Shown: positions 24,532-32,976 of the stretch, one piece after another | How positions within the stretch are numbered: position 1 is the stretch's first letter | Layout of the letters: every line of letters begins with the position of its first letter | NCBI RefSeq assembly: GCF_001700435.1 | Contig: NZ_LYPC01000028.1 | Location: forward strand, 134,288-198,287 | DNA length: 64,000 nucleotides | Origin: Paenibacillus pectinilyticus | Lineage (GTDB): Bacteria > Bacillota > Bacilli > Paenibacillales > NBRC-103111 | Direction of reading: 5' to 3' | Program-made: the position numbers and the translations under genes | Notes under the pieces: model-generated | The model's database searches: none | What the model was told of the DNA's origin: nothing | Seen by the model: the letters and a program-made list of their open reading frames with translations, nothing else

Positions 24532-25641
24532 TCACCTCGAAATGCTTTGATAAAAGCCCTCTGTCCAAGCGGCTGTATTCCGAATATCATAGCCCTGGTT
24601 CGATAAGGATAAGGCTGGTATGTGCCGAGAGCCGTTACTTGCCATGACTTGCTTCATTCGTTGAATCCACACCTCTTGGTTATTGAGCGGCAATCGATCA
24701 ACGAGATGAATCCCCATATCCACTTCCTCGGTAATCTCATCTGAGATTACACAAGGCAATCCTGCTCCTTGCGCCTCGATCAGTGTGACAGGCAATCCCT
24801 CATGTAACGAAGGAAATACGAACATATCAAAACCTTGCAGCAACTGAGCTATATCACTTCGGACACCTAGGAATTTGACCTTGTGCTGGAGTTGAAGAGC
24901 TTCGGCCTTCTGCTCGATCTCTTCTCGCAATGGGCCGTCTCCTACGAGCACGAGCACCGCGTCTGGCTTCTCTTGCTGCATGCGGGCAAACAGTTCGAGG
25001 AGATACGTATGGTTCTTCTGATGCGTGAATCTCCCTACATGGCCTATGACATAAGCATCTGGGGATAGCTGCAGCTCACGCCTAATTTGCTTTCTAACCA
25101 TAGGCGAATAAGCAAATTGATCACTCTCAATTCCATTTTTCAACAACATGACTTTGCTTCTCTTACTAGCAAATAGCCACTGTGCAGCCTTGTTGGAACA
25201 GGCTAGGAAATGAGTTGCACAAGAAGCGATGAACGTGCCAGCAAACCATTTGTAAGCTTTCGCTGTTAGACCGCCCTCACTGCTCGTGTTGTGACTATGA
25301 GCAATACGAATAGGTATCCTCGCTTTTTTGGCGGAGCGTAAGATAAAACCACTCATTTTATCCATATGGGCATGAACAATCTTGTAATTAGCCTCATCTG
25401 CGAAAAACTGATCCAGCGCTTGGATATATCTCTTATGTCCAATATCAGTTACATAGGGAATGCGATGAATAACGCCCCCCAGCTCCCTGATCTCGACATC
25501 ATAGGCTCCAGCTTTGCAGGTTAAGAAATCGAATTGAATCTTCGTACGATCCACATTACGATATAAATTCATCAGAAGCGTCTCTGCTCCGCCCCTGTTC
25601 ATATTCACGACGACGTGTAGAATTCTTATTGGATCGCCCAC
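24532..25641 (-). CDS. GT4-family glycosyltransferase, EpsF-like
   Basis: A 369-residue GT-B transferase starting at a GTG with GGTGGAGAG before it, overlapping the previous gene by 16 bases. The glycine-rich loop MNRGGAETLLMNLYRN, HAHMDKMSGF, the donor lobe VGRFTHQKNHTYLLELF and the E-x7-E region in SLHEGLPVTLIEAQGAGLPCV are typical of EpsF/CapM-like enzymes. It adds a sugar to the lipid-linked repeat of operon 2. Sugar unknown. Confidence 0.9.
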   Translation of the reverse strand: MGDPIRILHVVVNMNRGGAETLLMNLYRNVDRTKIQFDFLTCKAGAYDVEIRELGGVIHRIPYVTDIGHKRYIQALDQFFADEANYKIVHAHMDKMSGFILRSAKKARIPIRIAHSHNTSSEGGLTAKAYKWFAGTFIASCATHFLACSNKAAQWLFASKRSKVMLLKNGIESDQFAYSPMVRKQIRRELQLSPDAYVIGHVGRFTHQKNHTYLLELFARMQQEKPDAVLVLVGDGPLREEIEQKAEALQLQHKVKFLGVRSDIAQLLQGFDMFVFPSLHEGLPVTLIEAQGAGLPCVISDEITEEVDMGIHLVDRLPLNNQEVWIQRMKQVMASNGSRHIPALSLSNQGYDIRNTAAWTEGFYQSISR

Positions 25642-26780
25642 ATACTCTCCACCTTTTCGTCCATAAATAAGGAATATATCGTACTCTTTTCCTTCAAAAC
25701 CTGCTGAATGGCATACTTTCTTTCAACCATTCTTCTACCGCTCAAGCCCAGTTTTAAGCGTAATTCTTGATGCTGAGCAAGCAGTAAAAGCTTCTCTGCC
25801 ATAGCCTCATAATCATTTGGTGCTGTAAGCCAGCCATTCACGTTACTCTGAACGAGCTCTCTATGCCCTCTATTAGCACCCGCGATGATAGGTAAGCCGC
25901 AAGCCATAGCCTCCATAATATTCACGGGCAGTCCCTCGCGCAGACTGGATGCGACTGCAATGTCACACATCGGCAACAAGTGATCGATATCCTTTCGATA
26001 ACCAAGAAACGCAACACGATCGGCAATCTGGAGCTCCTTAGCTAGCTCTTTGCACTGCTCCTGCAACGGACCTACCCCAGCCAACAATAGCTTGACTTGA
26101 GGCACCTCAGCATGAATCGATGCTAACGCACGAATCAGCACCTGTTGATTTTTGTTCGTATTAAATTCTGCCGCATAAAAGAGTAGAATGTCCGTAGATT
26201 CATAGCCATTGGCTACTTTCATATCATCTTTACGCTTATCGCTCACAGGCTGGAAACGCTCCGTATTTACACCTACGCCATGTACATGCTCTATGCGGCT
26301 GGCTCGGAATCGCCGATCGAGGGCAAGCTTGTAATCTTCCTCATTAATGGTGATCAAGCAATCCGTCAAGTACGATAGGATTTTCTCAAGCGGGTAGTAG
26401 ACCAGCCAGTGAAACAGCGGCGCACCTTGGCAGAAGTGAAAGCCATGTGCCGTATAGATGACCTTGGTCCCCTTCTTCCGGGTTGCCCTTGCAGCTAACC
26501 GCGCAAGTACGCCGCCCATCGGAGTATGGCAATGAATCATCTCATAATGATTCGCATCCATGATCGATTTCAGCCTTGTATAAGCTTCCAGGTTGGCCCG
26601 CTTAAGCGGTGATCGCTGGATGGGCACATCAAACTTCACATCCACATAAGGCAAGTCCATACTCCCGCTAGCGGCAATATGCACTTCCCATCCCTGATCC
26701 TTGAACCACTTCATATAGGGGAGATGAAAAGCTTGAAAGTGATAGTCGACTGTTGCGCAAAAAAGTATTTTTTTGGACAT
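25626..26780 (-). CDS. GT4-family glycosyltransferase, EpsD-like
   Basis: A 384-residue GT-B transferase. Marks: CATVDYHFQAFHLPYMKWFKDQGWEVHIA at the N-terminus (the EpsD-like opening), HCHTPMGGVLARLAAR near 88, YTAHGFHFCQGAPLFHWLVYYPLEKILS and the E-x7-E area SSLREGLPVNIMEAMACGLPII. The opening and the HGFHF motif are those of PglA/EpsD-type enzymes that act on the bacillosamine-like first sugar. It is followed by the EpsF-like gene. Confidence 0.9.
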   Translation of the reverse strand: MSKKILFCATVDYHFQAFHLPYMKWFKDQGWEVHIAASGSMDLPYVDVKFDVPIQRSPLKRANLEAYTRLKSIMDANHYEMIHCHTPMGGVLARLAARATRKKGTKVIYTAHGFHFCQGAPLFHWLVYYPLEKILSYLTDCLITINEEDYKLALDRRFRASRIEHVHGVGVNTERFQPVSDKRKDDMKVANGYESTDILLFYAAEFNTNKNQQVLIRALASIHAEVPQVKLLLAGVGPLQEQCKELAKELQIADRVAFLGYRKDIDHLLPMCDIAVASSLREGLPVNIMEAMACGLPIIAGANRGHRELVQSNVNGWLTAPNDYEAMAEKLLLLAQHQELRLKLGLSGRRMVERKYAIQQVLKEKSTIYSLFMDEKVESMWAIQ

Positions 26781-26791
26781 AAGAGCCTCAC

Positions 26792-27667
26792 CTATTTAAT
26801 TAATTCTTTCTCCATGAGCTCGGACAAATATTTCAATAGTCCGTATCTTAACTCTTTGCGCTGCAAGGCATATTCAATGGTGGTTTGGATAAAGCCCATT
26901 TTCTCGCCTACATCATACCGAGTACCTTCGAACTCATACGCATAGACCGATTCATAGCGATTTAATTCGGCGATGGCATCGGTCAGTTGAATTTCTCCTC
27001 CAGCCCCTGGCTGTTGGTTATTTAAGATTTCGAAGATGCGTGGCGTTAAAATGTATCGTCCCATGATCGCTAAGTTAGAAGGCGCCAGCTCTTTGAGCGG
27101 CTTTTCTACTAGATGATTAATACTATGTAAGCGCGGTTCGATTTCAAAACCATCCACGATTCCGTACCTAGATACCTCTTCGTCTGGAACGTGTTTAACA
27201 CCAATGATGGAGGCATCTTGGTACTCGTATTGTTCCATCATTTGCTTTAAGCAAGGCTTATCAGCGCGAACGATATCATCGCCAAGCAGGACCGCAAAAG
27301 GTTCGTTGCCAATAAATTTGCGTGCGCACCAGATGGCATGCCCTAAGCCCTTCGGCTCCTTCTGCCTGATGTAATGAATATCCACATTGGAGGACTTCTT
27401 CACTTCCGAAAGTAATTCAAACTTTTGTTTCTCTAACAAATTTTGCTCAAGCTCAAATGAATTATCAAAATGATCTTCGATCGCTCTTTTCCCTTTACCC
27501 GTCACAATAATAATATCTTCGATACCGGATTCAACCGCTTCCTCAACGATATATTGAATCGTCGGTTTATCGACAATAGGCAGCATTTCTTTGGGCATGG
27601 CCTTCGTTGCAGGTAAAAATCGTGTCCCCAGCCCTGCCGCTGGAATGATCGCTTTTCTGACTTTCAT
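26792..27667 (-). CDS. galU: UTP-glucose-1-phosphate uridylyltransferase, second copy
   Basis: A 291-residue paralogue of the enzyme at 5837-6733 with the same AAGLGTRFLPATKAMPKEML loop, KGLGHAIWCARK, LLGDDIV and NLAIMGRYIL blocks. It makes UDP-glucose, which the galE product in the same operon can convert. B. subtilis epsC-O contains no galU, so this insertion between the EpsC-like and EpsD-like genes is specific to this lineage. Confidence 0.93.
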   Translation of the reverse strand: MKVRKAIIPAAGLGTRFLPATKAMPKEMLPIVDKPTIQYIVEEAVESGIEDIIIVTGKGKRAIEDHFDNSFELEQNLLEKQKFELLSEVKKSSNVDIHYIRQKEPKGLGHAIWCARKFIGNEPFAVLLGDDIVRADKPCLKQMMEQYEYQDASIIGVKHVPDEEVSRYGIVDGFEIEPRLHSINHLVEKPLKELAPSNLAIMGRYILTPRIFEILNNQQPGAGGEIQLTDAIAELNRYESVYAYEFEGTRYDVGEKMGFIQTTIEYALQRKELRYGLLKYLSELMEKELIK

Positions 27668-27686
27668 GAGTCATTACTCCTTTTTA

Positions 27687-29513
27687 TTAGCCGACTGAAG
27701 ATAGTTTTTTAGATAAAAGAATGACATTGTTATTGCCTAAATTGAGCAAATGCTCTCTTAAGCTCTCTTTATCGAGCGAAGCATACATGGAAATCATTTC
27801 TTTGATTTCTTCGATGTACAGCTCTGCCGTTTTACCTATATAAATCTTGGGATAAACTTGCTGTTCCTCGATTTCATCCGCCTTCAGCAGCTCCTCATAA
27901 AGCTTCTCGCCAGGTCTCATTCCCGTGAATTCGATGCCGATATCTTCTACCGAGTTGCCGGAAAGCTTTATCAGATTTTTCGCTAGATCAACGATCTTCA
28001 CCGGTTCCCCCATATCTAATACGAAAATTTCTCCGCCTTTGGCAAGGGCGCCGGCTTGCATAACTAGACGCGATGCTTCGGGTATCGTCATAAAGTACCG
28101 AATCATATCCGGGTGTGTAACGGAGACGGGGCCGCCTTTTTCAATCTGATGCTTAAACCTTGGAATAACGCTGCCTCTGCTTCCCAGCACATTACCGAAG
28201 CGAACAGCAACGAACTTGGTACTGCTGCTTTTATCCATATCTTGAATAATCATTTCAGCCATTCGCTTGGTGGCCCCCATGACACTTGTTGGATTCACAG
28301 CTTTATCTGTTGAGATCATCACGAATGTGTTGACTTCATATTTGCTAGCTGCCATCGCAACATTCATGGTGCCTATGACGTTGTTTTTCACAGCTTCCTC
28401 GGGGTTGCGTTCCATAAGAGGTACGTGTTTATGGGCTGCTGCATGATAGACAACATCTGGTCGGTGTCGATTCATGATCACCATCATCTTTCTGGCATCT
28501 TGAATGTCTGCAATCTCGGTAATGAATTCCGTCTGATCAAACTCCGCGATATCCTTTAGTTCCATTTCAATCGAGTAAATACTATTTTCTCCATGACCTA
28601 GTAGAATGAGCTTCTGCGGATGGAACTTCGCGACTTGCCGACAAATCTCTGAGCCAATCGAACCGCCAGCTCCTGTAACGAGCACCACCTTATGGGTAAC
28701 GAATTCTGAAATACTCGCGATGTCTAATTCAATAGGTTCTCTACCTAATAGATCCTCAACATGCACATCCATGAATTGGTTGACCGAAAGCTTACCTGTT
28801 ACCAGATCTTCCAGCATAGGCAGAGTCTGCGTTTTGGCTGACGTTTTGGCACATTCCTGAACGATGATATTCAGGTCTCTTTTACCCAGAGATGGAATAG
28901 CTATGATGATATTATCGATCTGCAGCTCCTTTACAATGTGCGTAATACGATTGACGCCGCCTACCACAGGTATTCCGAGAATATCCAAGTTATGAATGCG
29001 TGCATTATCATCAATAAAGGCAATCGGTTCTAGATCTGCGTCGTTATTTTTAATCAATTGCCTGGCTACCATTAATCCAGCGGAACCTGCTCCAACTACT
29101 AATGTACGTTTCTTACCTGTTTTCTTAATGTATGTATTCCGTAGAAGCCGCCAGCAGAAACGGGATCCGCCGATCAGCAAAACATGGATCATCCAGGTTA
29201 CAGCAAGTAAACGGAAGGAAATATCCTGAACAGACATTTGCTGCACGAACGCAACCGCAATAATGGAGAAGCTGACTGCTTTTACAATGAATATTAATTC
29301 TGCGATACTCGCGTATTCCCAAGCTTTCTTATACAACTTATACCTGAAAGAAAAGACATGATGACCCAACAGCAGCGTAATGGAGCTTACGACCATGGGA
29401 ATCGTTACGACATGTAGATCAGCACTCAGTAGGAATCGGCTAACAAAAATGGACGTCATGACAATAAAAGAGTCTATGAAAATTAATAGGGATAACCGTT
29501 GGCGATATGACAA
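27687..29513 (-). CDS. Membrane UDP-GlcNAc 4,6-dehydratase, EpsC/CapD/PglF-like
   Basis: A 608-residue protein. Four membrane helices (residues 5-130), then a CoA-binding-like Rossmann domain (KRTLVVGAGSAGLMVARQL), then the SDR domain with VLVTGAGGSIGSEICRQ near 283 and STDKAVNPTSVMGATKR near 405. The Tyr of the usual YxxxK is Met (MGATK), as in the PglF/CapD dehydratases. It makes the UDP-4-keto-6-deoxy sugar that the aminotransferase and acetyltransferase use. First gene of operon 2, after the EAR-like leader. Confidence 0.93.
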   Translation of the reverse strand: MSYRQRLSLLIFIDSFIVMTSIFVSRFLLSADLHVVTIPMVVSSITLLLGHHVFSFRYKLYKKAWEYASIAELIFIVKAVSFSIIAVAFVQQMSVQDISFRLLAVTWMIHVLLIGGSRFCWRLLRNTYIKKTGKKRTLVVGAGSAGLMVARQLIKNNDADLEPIAFIDDNARIHNLDILGIPVVGGVNRITHIVKELQIDNIIIAIPSLGKRDLNIIVQECAKTSAKTQTLPMLEDLVTGKLSVNQFMDVHVEDLLGREPIELDIASISEFVTHKVVLVTGAGGSIGSEICRQVAKFHPQKLILLGHGENSIYSIEMELKDIAEFDQTEFITEIADIQDARKMMVIMNRHRPDVVYHAAAHKHVPLMERNPEEAVKNNVIGTMNVAMAASKYEVNTFVMISTDKAVNPTSVMGATKRMAEMIIQDMDKSSSTKFVAVRFGNVLGSRGSVIPRFKHQIEKGGPVSVTHPDMIRYFMTIPEASRLVMQAGALAKGGEIFVLDMGEPVKIVDLAKNLIKLSGNSVEDIGIEFTGMRPGEKLYEELLKADEIEEQQVYPKIYIGKTAELYIEEIKEMISMYASLDKESLREHLLNLGNNNVILLSKKLSSVG

Positions 29514-29583
29514 ATGAATCCCACCCTTTCACTAAAGTTCTTAAGTATAGGGCCTTTGGATAAAGACCGTATAATTAAATCCT

Positions 29584-29705
29584 TTAATACGTTGTAGGGC
29601 ATCTAACCCTGCCTCGCACCACACTTTTGACGACTTGCGTCTAAGGTCCATATGACCCACAGCATGATCGAGTGCTTCCATTGATAACGGTTAGGAGGCA
29701 TCACC
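29584..29705 (-). ncRNA. EAR-like RNA, copy B, in the leader of operon 2
   Basis: About 120 nucleotides that can be aligned with the element at 6932-7050: GGTGATG, ACCGTTATCA, AGCACTCG, CATGCTGTGGG, CCTTAGACGCAAGTCGTC, GTGTGGTG and GGGTTAGATGCCCT are shared or nearly so, with changes in paired stretches. The AGACG...CGTC hairpin is kept. It lies between the promoter region and the EpsC-like gene. No terminator follows directly, so it would act on terminators further down the long operon. Family assignment is from context and the internal repeat. Confidence 0.72.
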
Positions 29706-29726
29706 GGGATTTGCGAGTCTCTAGCA

Positions 29727-29890
29727 GTTCTTTATAAAGAACGACGTGTGATAACTCTATCTTTTTCCTATTATAGAGAACACTTTCTCAAGTATTATTC
29801 TTTATAAAGAACATTATTGAGAAAAAAAATAGACTTTCTATAGCTGTCTTGACTTATTTTTATTGTAGTTCTTTATAAAGAACATGTCAA
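29727..29890 (-). promoter_or_regulatory. Promoter of operon 2 with four SinR-type sites
   Basis: TTGACA (29890-29885), a 17-bp spacer made of the perfect palindrome GTTCTTTATAAAGAAC (29868-29883) plus one base, and TACAAT (29867-29862). Downstream in the leader are ATTCTTTATAAAGAAC (29797-29812), a half-site AGAGAAC (29775-29781, beside a TATAAT) and another perfect palindrome (29727-29742). GTTCTYT is the SinR half-site of B. subtilis. The number of sites implies tight repression or looping. Confidence 0.85.
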
Positions 29891-29921
29891 CACTTTTAAT
29901 TCTTTACACTTGCTATATAAA

Positions 29922-29990
29922 AAATAAGTCTAATTAGATTGGTTGGGTTCCAATTGTAAGTTGTAACCCCATTCATCCAGTTAGACTTCT
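29922..29990 (-). terminator. Terminator behind the beta-helix gene
   Basis: AAGTCTAA pairs with TTAGACTT around an inner GGGGTT/AACCC stem and is followed by ATTTTTT on the minus strand. It ends the SLH/beta-helix gene just before the operon 2 promoter. Confidence 0.7.
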
Positions 29991-29997
29991 CTCATAC

Positions 29998-32651
29998 TTA
30001 GTCAGATAATACTTTGTTATTTGAGTTAATATCATTGGGCTTCAATAGTAATTTAGCATTATGCAGCACGTTGGATTCCACTGTATAAGGAGGTGCATCA
30101 GTTCCTGCATCTATTGTGCTAATTCCATTAACTGATACTTTTGAAAGAATAGTATTCCCACGAATTTCCGCCTTCCTTACCTGCGTTTGTTCGGCCGCTC
30201 CACCCAGTTTACCCATTCTAATTAAATCAAAGTAAGTAACTGTATTTTTCCGCGCATCAATTGTATTATTATTCAGGATTATTTCTTTTACACTTTGCGT
30301 ATCAATAAGAGAAAGACCATATCCATCTGCTTTCTGAACAACAAAATTCGAATCAGATACGTGTATAACTGCATCTTTATTAATTACTGATAAAGTAGTT
30401 CGGTTCAGTTTGAAGGAACATTTATTAAATACATACGTCGCGGCATTGTTAAGTTCTACAGCTTCTATACCCTCGGAGTTTGTTTCAAATGAACAATTAT
30501 TGTAGGTTCCTGGCGGAAGATCCAAACTTAATGACGAATCAAATACAACTTTAAAATTATCAAATATACTGCCATTTTCAACGTTGCCTCCAAAGACTCT
30601 AGTTGATGGCCCCTGGAACGTTGCATTCGTTACATGAATTGGCTTACCACTTATGTTAAATACCCCATTGGTGGAACCAGAATTAGTCAGCGATATATTG
30701 GAGAGTTCGATGCCGAAGGGAATATCGCTATTTACTGCTAGATTAGAATCTATTAATTCTAAATTGTTTACTATTACATTTTGACCCATAAGATCCACTT
30801 TCCCATTTTCAACATGATTGTTATTGAAGTTTGCATCATGCGCTACGGTAATACTAGATCCATAGAACTTATTGTTATTAATGGTAGCACCCGAAAATGG
30901 ATCAGATATCGCTAAACCAATCGGTGCTTTCTCAAAAATATTATCAGTTACAATAGCGTCTTTACCGTCATACAATATTAAATTGTAAACTTCATTATTA
31001 TAAAACCTGTTTTGCGAAATCGTTACATTTGTATTTGGATTAACACCACCTTCAAGATCAATCCCTGATTGTGGGGCAGTACCTTTCATATCGTGTAGTT
31101 TGTTATTGTTAATGAAAATGTTATTGGCTCCAGCAACTGTTATGCCTTGACGACGATTGAATGCAGATTCAGAATTAATTACCGACACTGCTTCTGATCT
31201 TGACTTCGTATAAATCCCCATACCATAGATACCGTCTCCACCGACTACTTTCGAATTATCTCCAACTACTGAACTTTCATGGATTGTGGCATTAAAATAG
31301 TCAGTATCATTGGGGATTGGAATGTATGACCAATAAAATTGTTGATTTTGAGATGAGCTTATAAAAGTCCCGTCAGCCTTGTAGAAGTAAATATCGAATA
31401 CATCACTATTTGTAATGCCTTCTGGTCTTTCAAGTTCTACCGTTCTTCTTTCTTCAGTCCTATTCAATCTAGTTTTTTGTAAATTCTTAATTCTGATACT
31501 GTTTGAGTTAGCGACCAATTTACCCTGATCATCAATTCCGCCAGATTCAAAATCATTACTAAATAATGAATTGATAACATCGAAATGGGAACCTATATAT
31601 ATGCCATCTCCCGTAAAATTGGTTGTAGTAACACCATCTATCATGACATTTTGGACACCATCTGCTAATATCCCAAAGCCAAACTCTTGTGTTCCCCCTC
31701 GAGAATAATCATGAGTGTCCTTATCTCCTTTATATGTTCCACCTTTTATTGTAACGTCATGGACAGTAGGGCCCAAATAAAAAAGTTCATAGCCTTCATA
31801 ATTATTAGACTCTTTTTGAATAATTGCCTGACTATCCAACTGAAACGTCATATTACTCACCATATTAATTCGTGCATTTTCCTCATGTTGCCCATTACCT
31901 TTCGCAATTAAATAGGTTCCGGCCGGCACAGCAAATACTTGGTATCCTTGATCATGCGCCCATTGAAGCGCTTGATTAAACCCGTTTGTTGTTTCAATAG
32001 GGTGGGTATTGTCATTATAAATCTGCCAGCGACTTAGCTCTAAATTATAGGTTAATTTAGATTGATCTGCTTTGATCTTCTGATATAAAGGATACAGATC
32101 ATCAATCGTTTCACCTCGAGTAATAAGCTTGGTGTAGTCATTCGAGGCAGATATGACATTCTGCTGCAAGGCAGTTGCAACGATATTCAAAGCCCAAACT
32201 GATGTGACTCCTTGACCACTTTTTGGAGTGCTAGAAGCCTCCAGTTTAAGAGCTCTAAGTAAAATGGTAGCTAGTTGTTCCTTTGTTAGATACCCATCAG
32301 GATCAAATACCCCTACCCTTTTCCTTCCATTAACTTTGCACTAGTTACAGCTTCAATATATCCAGCATCTTGAGCCCAATGATTTTTCGTATCCACATAG
32401 GGTGAATGATCATTAATTAGCTTTAAATTGTACATTCGCACTAAAATTGTGGCAATTTCTGCGCGAGTCAGATAACCCTCCAATGCAGGATCACCATTAC
32501 TTCTCCCCTCCAAAATATGATCCGCATTTAGAGCCTCAAACTTTTGTAGTGTTGTCAGATTGGCTGCTTGTGAATGGCTGCCAAAAGAAAACAGAAAAAG
32601 TATCGATATTAAGCAAAGTAGGAATACCTTTTTCCTCATCATTCTCCTCAC
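29998..32651 (-). pseudogene. SLH-domain beta-helix surface protein, interrupted by one frameshift
   Basis: Two reading frames, 32651-32313 and 32190-29998, are halves of one gene. The first has a signal peptide (KKVFLLCLISILFLFSFG...SQA) and a partial S-layer-homology region (TRAEIATILVRMYNL, HWAQDAGYIEAV). Translating on in the next frame from about 32322 gives RVGVFDPDGYLTKEQLATIL, the next SLH repeat, and runs without stop into the second frame. One extra A in the run at 32319-32322 would restore an 884-residue protein. The rest is a right-handed beta-helix of pectate-lyase type (VPAGTYLIAKG start, many N-x-N/ITNN turns). Such proteins sit on the cell surface and bind or cut polysaccharide. 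It may be a real mutation or a sequencing error. SinR-type operators lie upstream. Confidence 0.82.
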
Positions 32652-32811
32652 TCCCCATCACATAGATATTTGCATTCATGCCTATCATTATATTGAACTA
32701 CTTTATTTCGAAAGAATCATAGCTTTCATTTTATAACTAATACTATTCGCTTGAATAAATTATCGTTTGGTTTTTTTTGAATAGTTTTCAAAAAATAGAA
32801 CTACCTTGTTA

Positions 32812-32871
32812 ATTCTTTATAAAGAACTTATTCAACTCATCTATGATAGTTCTTTATAAAGAACATGTCAA
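32812..32871 (-). promoter_or_regulatory. Promoter with two SinR-type operators before the SLH gene
   Basis: TTGACA (32871-32866), 17-bp spacer containing GTTCTTTATAAAGAAC (32849-32864), TATCAT (32848-32843), then a second operator ATTCTTTATAAAGAAC at 32812-32827 in the early transcribed region. The layout is the same as at operon 2. Confidence 0.85.
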
Positions 32872-32906
32872 CGTAATTTTATAACCTACCGGTGTATCGC
32901 ACAATA

Positions 32907-32937
32907 CGAAAAGCACTGCCACGGGTGGGAGTGCTCT
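32907..32937 (-). terminator. Hairpin behind the second beta-helix gene
   Basis: On the minus strand AGCACT and AGTGCTTTT flank a short loop (CCCACCCGTGGC), 40 to 70 bases after the stop of the 805-residue gene. The T-run is short, so it is a modest terminator. Confidence 0.5.
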
Positions 32938-32976
32938 TATCACCACTAGGTGATTTATTCAAATCATAGCCCCTCA

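Noticed and set aside
32320..32330. Programmed -1 frameshifting in the SLH gene
   Set aside because: The in-frame sequence GGA AAA GGG is not an X XXY YYZ heptamer and no downstream pseudoknot is evident, so a simple indel is more likely.
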